From contig JAGRBY010000435.1 of assembly GCA_020433835.1 (NCBI GenBank), positions 1 through 6,217 on the forward strand: a DNA stretch of 6,217 bases. The letters run 5' to 3'. The position numbers were made by a program, and so were the translations under genes. The DNA is from Anaerolineae bacterium (lineage in GTDB: Bacteria; Chloroflexota; Anaerolineae; 4572-78; J111). The notes below the pieces were generated by a model. It was not told the DNA's origin, made no database searches, and saw only the letters and a list, made by a program, of their open reading frames with translations. Shown here in pieces: positions 4,417-6,217 of the stretch (positions are counted from its first letter, which is position 1; each line of letters opens with the position of its first letter).

Positions 4417-5961
4417 ATGCCTTTTACCCATCGAACAAACACGCTTACACTCAAACGATTTTGTCTAAAGATTATCATCGCGAGCTTCATCCTGTTGGGT
4501 GTTTCAACGCTGTCGGCTTTCGCCCAGCAGCCCGGTACCATTACCGTCATAGACAGCAATCCTTATGCCTTGCACGGAATGCTGGTGACCGATCAAAACT
4601 TACCCATTATTGCTTATGACGGTTCTAAGGTCGCCTTTTGTAAAAATGTCACGTGTACCAACAAGAAAAAGATGGATTTCTACAATCCAAACAGCATTTA
4701 TGGGGTTCTTATCGAGGCGATGGTCTTGAAAGGGGGCAACCTACCGGTTATTCTGTACTCGGACTATCCCAATTCGGGAATTATTATTTGCCACGATCCC
4801 CTCTGCAACAACTTTAGCAATACGCGGCTCGATCTTCATGATAAGGGCTATGAGATTTATAAGGCTGATGTGACCCTTACCCCTGGCGGCTGGCCGGTTA
4901 TTGTGTTTTACGAGATTGATCATCATAAACTCTTTCTGGCCCGCTGTAACGATGCTTTGTGTAAAACACCGCTCACGTATAGAGCCGTCGCCAGCCCCAC
5001 CACGCATACGTTTGATGTAGAAGTTGTCTTGAGCAAAACCGGTAACCCTATAACCCTGTTCCAAGAGAGTTCAGGGCAGGATTTTGTACAACTCGTCACC
5101 TGTGAGGATCCCAATTGTACCACCCGTGTTCAGACAAAAATTCAGCAAGTCGATGTCATGCCGTATCAGGTAGAAATGCAGTTGAACAGTCAGGGATTGC
5201 CGGTACTAAGCTATATTGTCGCTTACGATCAGTCAACCACGCCAGATACACGCGATGCGCTCCGTGTGGTCATCTGTGAGAATATCTATTGTACGCAAAA
5301 GACGGGTGTCTACATTAACGCAGGTAAAGACAAGGGACTTGAACTCTCTATGGCGCTCGGCCCGGGCGACCGACCGATGATAAGCTATGATACGGGCTAT
5401 ACCAAGCAGGATATTATGCTGATGGCCTGTTTAGATGCGCCGTGCAGCCAAACCACAACCACCCTCATCGATGACTATGACGAAACGGATGACAATGTTT
5501 TGGGCCTTGATAACAACGGGTTACCGATTGTTGCCTACCAAGAAAATCTCAATAACGAGGTCAAACTCTACACCTCAAATGTGGCTCAGGGTAACGTCAT
5601 GCTCGACTACAATACAGCCCGACCGGGCAGCATATTGACCCTGACCGGCACAAAATTGCCGACCAATAGCAGTGCAATCGTTTCCATCAATGGCGTGGGG
5701 CTGGGCCAAGCTCTAACAACAAATAATCAAGGCACGGGTGTCGTTCACCTGGATACGAGCCAGGCAGATCCGGGTTTCTACACGCTCAAAATTCAGATGG
5801 ATAATGGTTTTGGCGGACAGCTTGTTAGACAGACAACGCTACACATTGATCCCAAAGCCCCACTTCATATCAGTACCAATACCGGCAGTTTAATCACCAT
5901 CCCCGCCGGGATTGCCCGTCCGCCGCAGTTTGTTTACGTGCCCTACATTTCCCGCAATTAG
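4417..5961 (+). CDS. secreted seven-repeat probable beta-propeller with IPT/TIG-like domain
   Basis: Predicted exported protein of 514 residues. A signal peptide spans residues 1-37: basic start, hydrophobic IIIASFILLGVS, then AFA before QQ as the likely signal peptidase I cut. Seven repeats of about 50 residues follow, each with a G/N-x-P-[IVM] strand (LPIIAY 62, LPVILY 109, WPVIVF 159, NPITLF 210, LPVLSY 261, RPMISY 319, LPIVAY 369). The first six also carry C-x4-C (Cys75/80, 125/130, 177/182, 229/234, 287/292, 338/343); the seventh has no cysteine. Seven such repeats suggest a seven-bladed propeller with a disulfide loop in each of six blades. Residues about 392-477 resemble an IPT/TIG immunoglobulin-like domain (RPGSILTLTGTKLP, later DPGFYTLKI). 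A linker then leads to the tail FVYVPYISRN, like the YLPL-type end of exported Chloroflexota proteins. GGGGAG at 4404-4409 supports the start. No catalytic motif is seen; a binding or surface role is possible. Confidence 0.9.
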   Translation: MPFTHRTNTLTLKRFCLKIIIASFILLGVSTLSAFAQQPGTITVIDSNPYALHGMLVTDQNLPIIAYDGSKVAFCKNVTCTNKKKMDFYNPNSIYGVLIEAMVLKGGNLPVILYSDYPNSGIIICHDPLCNNFSNTRLDLHDKGYEIYKADVTLTPGGWPVIVFYEIDHHKLFLARCNDALCKTPLTYRAVASPTTHTFDVEVVLSKTGNPITLFQESSGQDFVQLVTCEDPNCTTRVQTKIQQVDVMPYQVEMQLNSQGLPVLSYIVAYDQSTTPDTRDALRVVICENIYCTQKTGVYINAGKDKGLELSMALGPGDRPMISYDTGYTKQDIMLMACLDAPCSQTTTTLIDDYDETDDNVLGLDNNGLPIVAYQENLNNEVKLYTSNVAQGNVMLDYNTARPGSILTLTGTKLPTNSSAIVSINGVGLGQALTTNNQGTGVVHLDTSQADPGFYTLKIQMDNGFGGQLVRQTTLHIDPKAPLHISTNTGSLITIPAGIARPPQFVYVPYISRN

Positions 5962-6002
5962 GATAACTAACCCAAGTTGCTACACCGAAAAATACCGAAA
6001 GC

Positions 6003-6029
6003 CCCGTGTTTTTGACCTAACAACGCGGG
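6003..6029 (+). terminator. hairpin after the secreted protein gene, possible terminator
   Basis: CCCGTGTT (6003-6010) pairs with AACGCGGG (6022-6029) over 8 bp, including one G-U pair, around an 11-nt loop. It lies 41 bp after the stop codon at 5961, a plausible place for transcription to end. No T-run follows, so it is at best a weak or factor-assisted terminator. Confidence 0.35.
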
Positions 6030-6051
6030 AAGTAGTATCTAACCAAACGAC

Positions 6052-6072
6052 TTCTTGCATTTTGAGCAAGAA
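6052..6072. repeat. 7-bp perfect hairpin
   Basis: TTCTTGC (6052-6058) and GCAAGAA (6066-6072) are perfect inverted arms around a 7-nt loop. The hairpin sits between the weaker hairpin at 6003 and the large inverted repeat at 6077. There is no T-run on either strand. Confidence 0.45.
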
Positions 6073-6076
6073 AACG

Positions 6077-6151
6077 AACCGCTAAGGCGCAAAGTTCGCC
6101 AAGAAAAATTAAATCGAAAAACTTTGCGCCCTTTGCGTCTTTGCGGTTTTT
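6077..6151. repeat. large imperfect inverted repeat (GCGCAAAG type), terminator-like
   Basis: GGCGCAAAGTT (6086-6096) and AACTTTGCGCC (6120-6130) are perfect 11-bp inverted arms. Outer arms AACCGC (6077-6082) and GCGGTT (6143-6148) extend the fold, with an extra stretch in the right side containing CTTTGCGTCTTTGCG. A run of five T follows the plus-strand stem (6147-6151), and an A-run (6071-6074) precedes it, so it could stop transcription from either side. Elements with CGCAAAGACGCAAAG wording are widespread intergenic repeats in many environmental bacteria. It may be both a mobile-type repeat and the terminator for the gene ending at 5961. Confidence 0.65.
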
Positions 6152-6184
6152 ATTGCACTTTTGGTTCCAGCTCGTCCGGGTTAT

Positions 6185-6205
6185 GGAATAAGGAGTAGGG
6201 AGTAA
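6185..6205. repeat. 7-bp tandem repeat (GGARTAR), 3 copies
   Basis: GGAATAA, GGAGTAG and GGAGTAA stand head to tail near the window end. The unit length matches the heptamers at 37-71, but the sequence differs on both strands. Only three copies are visible, so this is a modest call. Confidence 0.5.
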
Positions 6206-6217
6206 CGCATTTTACCT

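Noticed and set aside
4741..5123. Minus-strand frames within the secreted protein gene
   Set aside because: They are shadows of a long frame that has a signal peptide, seven regular repeats and a matching ribosome binding site.
6205..6214. Ten bases near the window end (AACGCATTTT) shared with type B units of the 42-bp array
   Set aside because: A single 10-bp match to one of many array words is expected by chance in a window of this size, and the flanking bases do not continue the match.

Overview
The window looks like chromosomal DNA of a free-living bacterium with roughly balanced GC, most likely a member of the Chloroflexota. Three things suggest this. The large secreted protein ends in a short aromatic-Val-Pro tail (FVYVPYISRN), which resembles the YLPL-type C-terminus I associate with exported Chloroflexota proteins. 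Intergenic DNA is full of small repeats: 7-bp tandem repeats, foldback elements and a GCGCAAAG-type inverted repeat. Genes carry strong AAGGAG ribosome binding sites. This assignment is an inference from sequence style, not from a marker gene.

Layout. 1-125: leader with a 7-bp tandem repeat and a strong ribosome binding site. 126-1283 (+): a SnoaL-like domain fused to a class I SAM-dependent methyltransferase. 1291-1776: a 42-bp tandem array (about 11 units plus degenerate edges), packed with GATC sites and perfect 16-bp palindromes. 1807-1962: an imperfect foldback element. 1963-2116: no gene seen, one short tandem repeat. 2117-2821 (-): an HxlR-family regulator fused to an SCP2-like domain. 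2822-3002: divergent promoter region with a doubled 10-bp motif and a small inverted repeat. 3003-3821 (+): a second methyltransferase of the same broad family as the first. 3859-4386 (+): an uncharacterised, charged, Tyr/Asp-rich protein. 4417-5961 (+): a secreted seven-repeat probable beta-propeller with six C-x4-C motifs, an IPT/TIG-like domain and the C-terminal tail. 5962-6217: hairpins and a terminator-like inverted repeat, no gene.

How the genes may work together. The three rightward genes from 3003 are 30-37 bp apart, each with its own good ribosome binding site, and could form one transcription unit read away from the HxlR/SCP2 regulator. A natural reading is that the regulator senses a hydrophobic small molecule through its SCP2-like half and controls itself and the adjacent methyltransferase, which may modify a related molecule. 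The first methyltransferase has a near-identical translation leader to the second, so the two may be old duplicates. The roles of the uncharacterised protein and of the secreted protein in this scheme are unknown. The most unusual item is the 42-bp array: its 555-bp open frame is a by-product of a repeat length divisible by three, and the DNA symmetry and GATC density are the more striking features.
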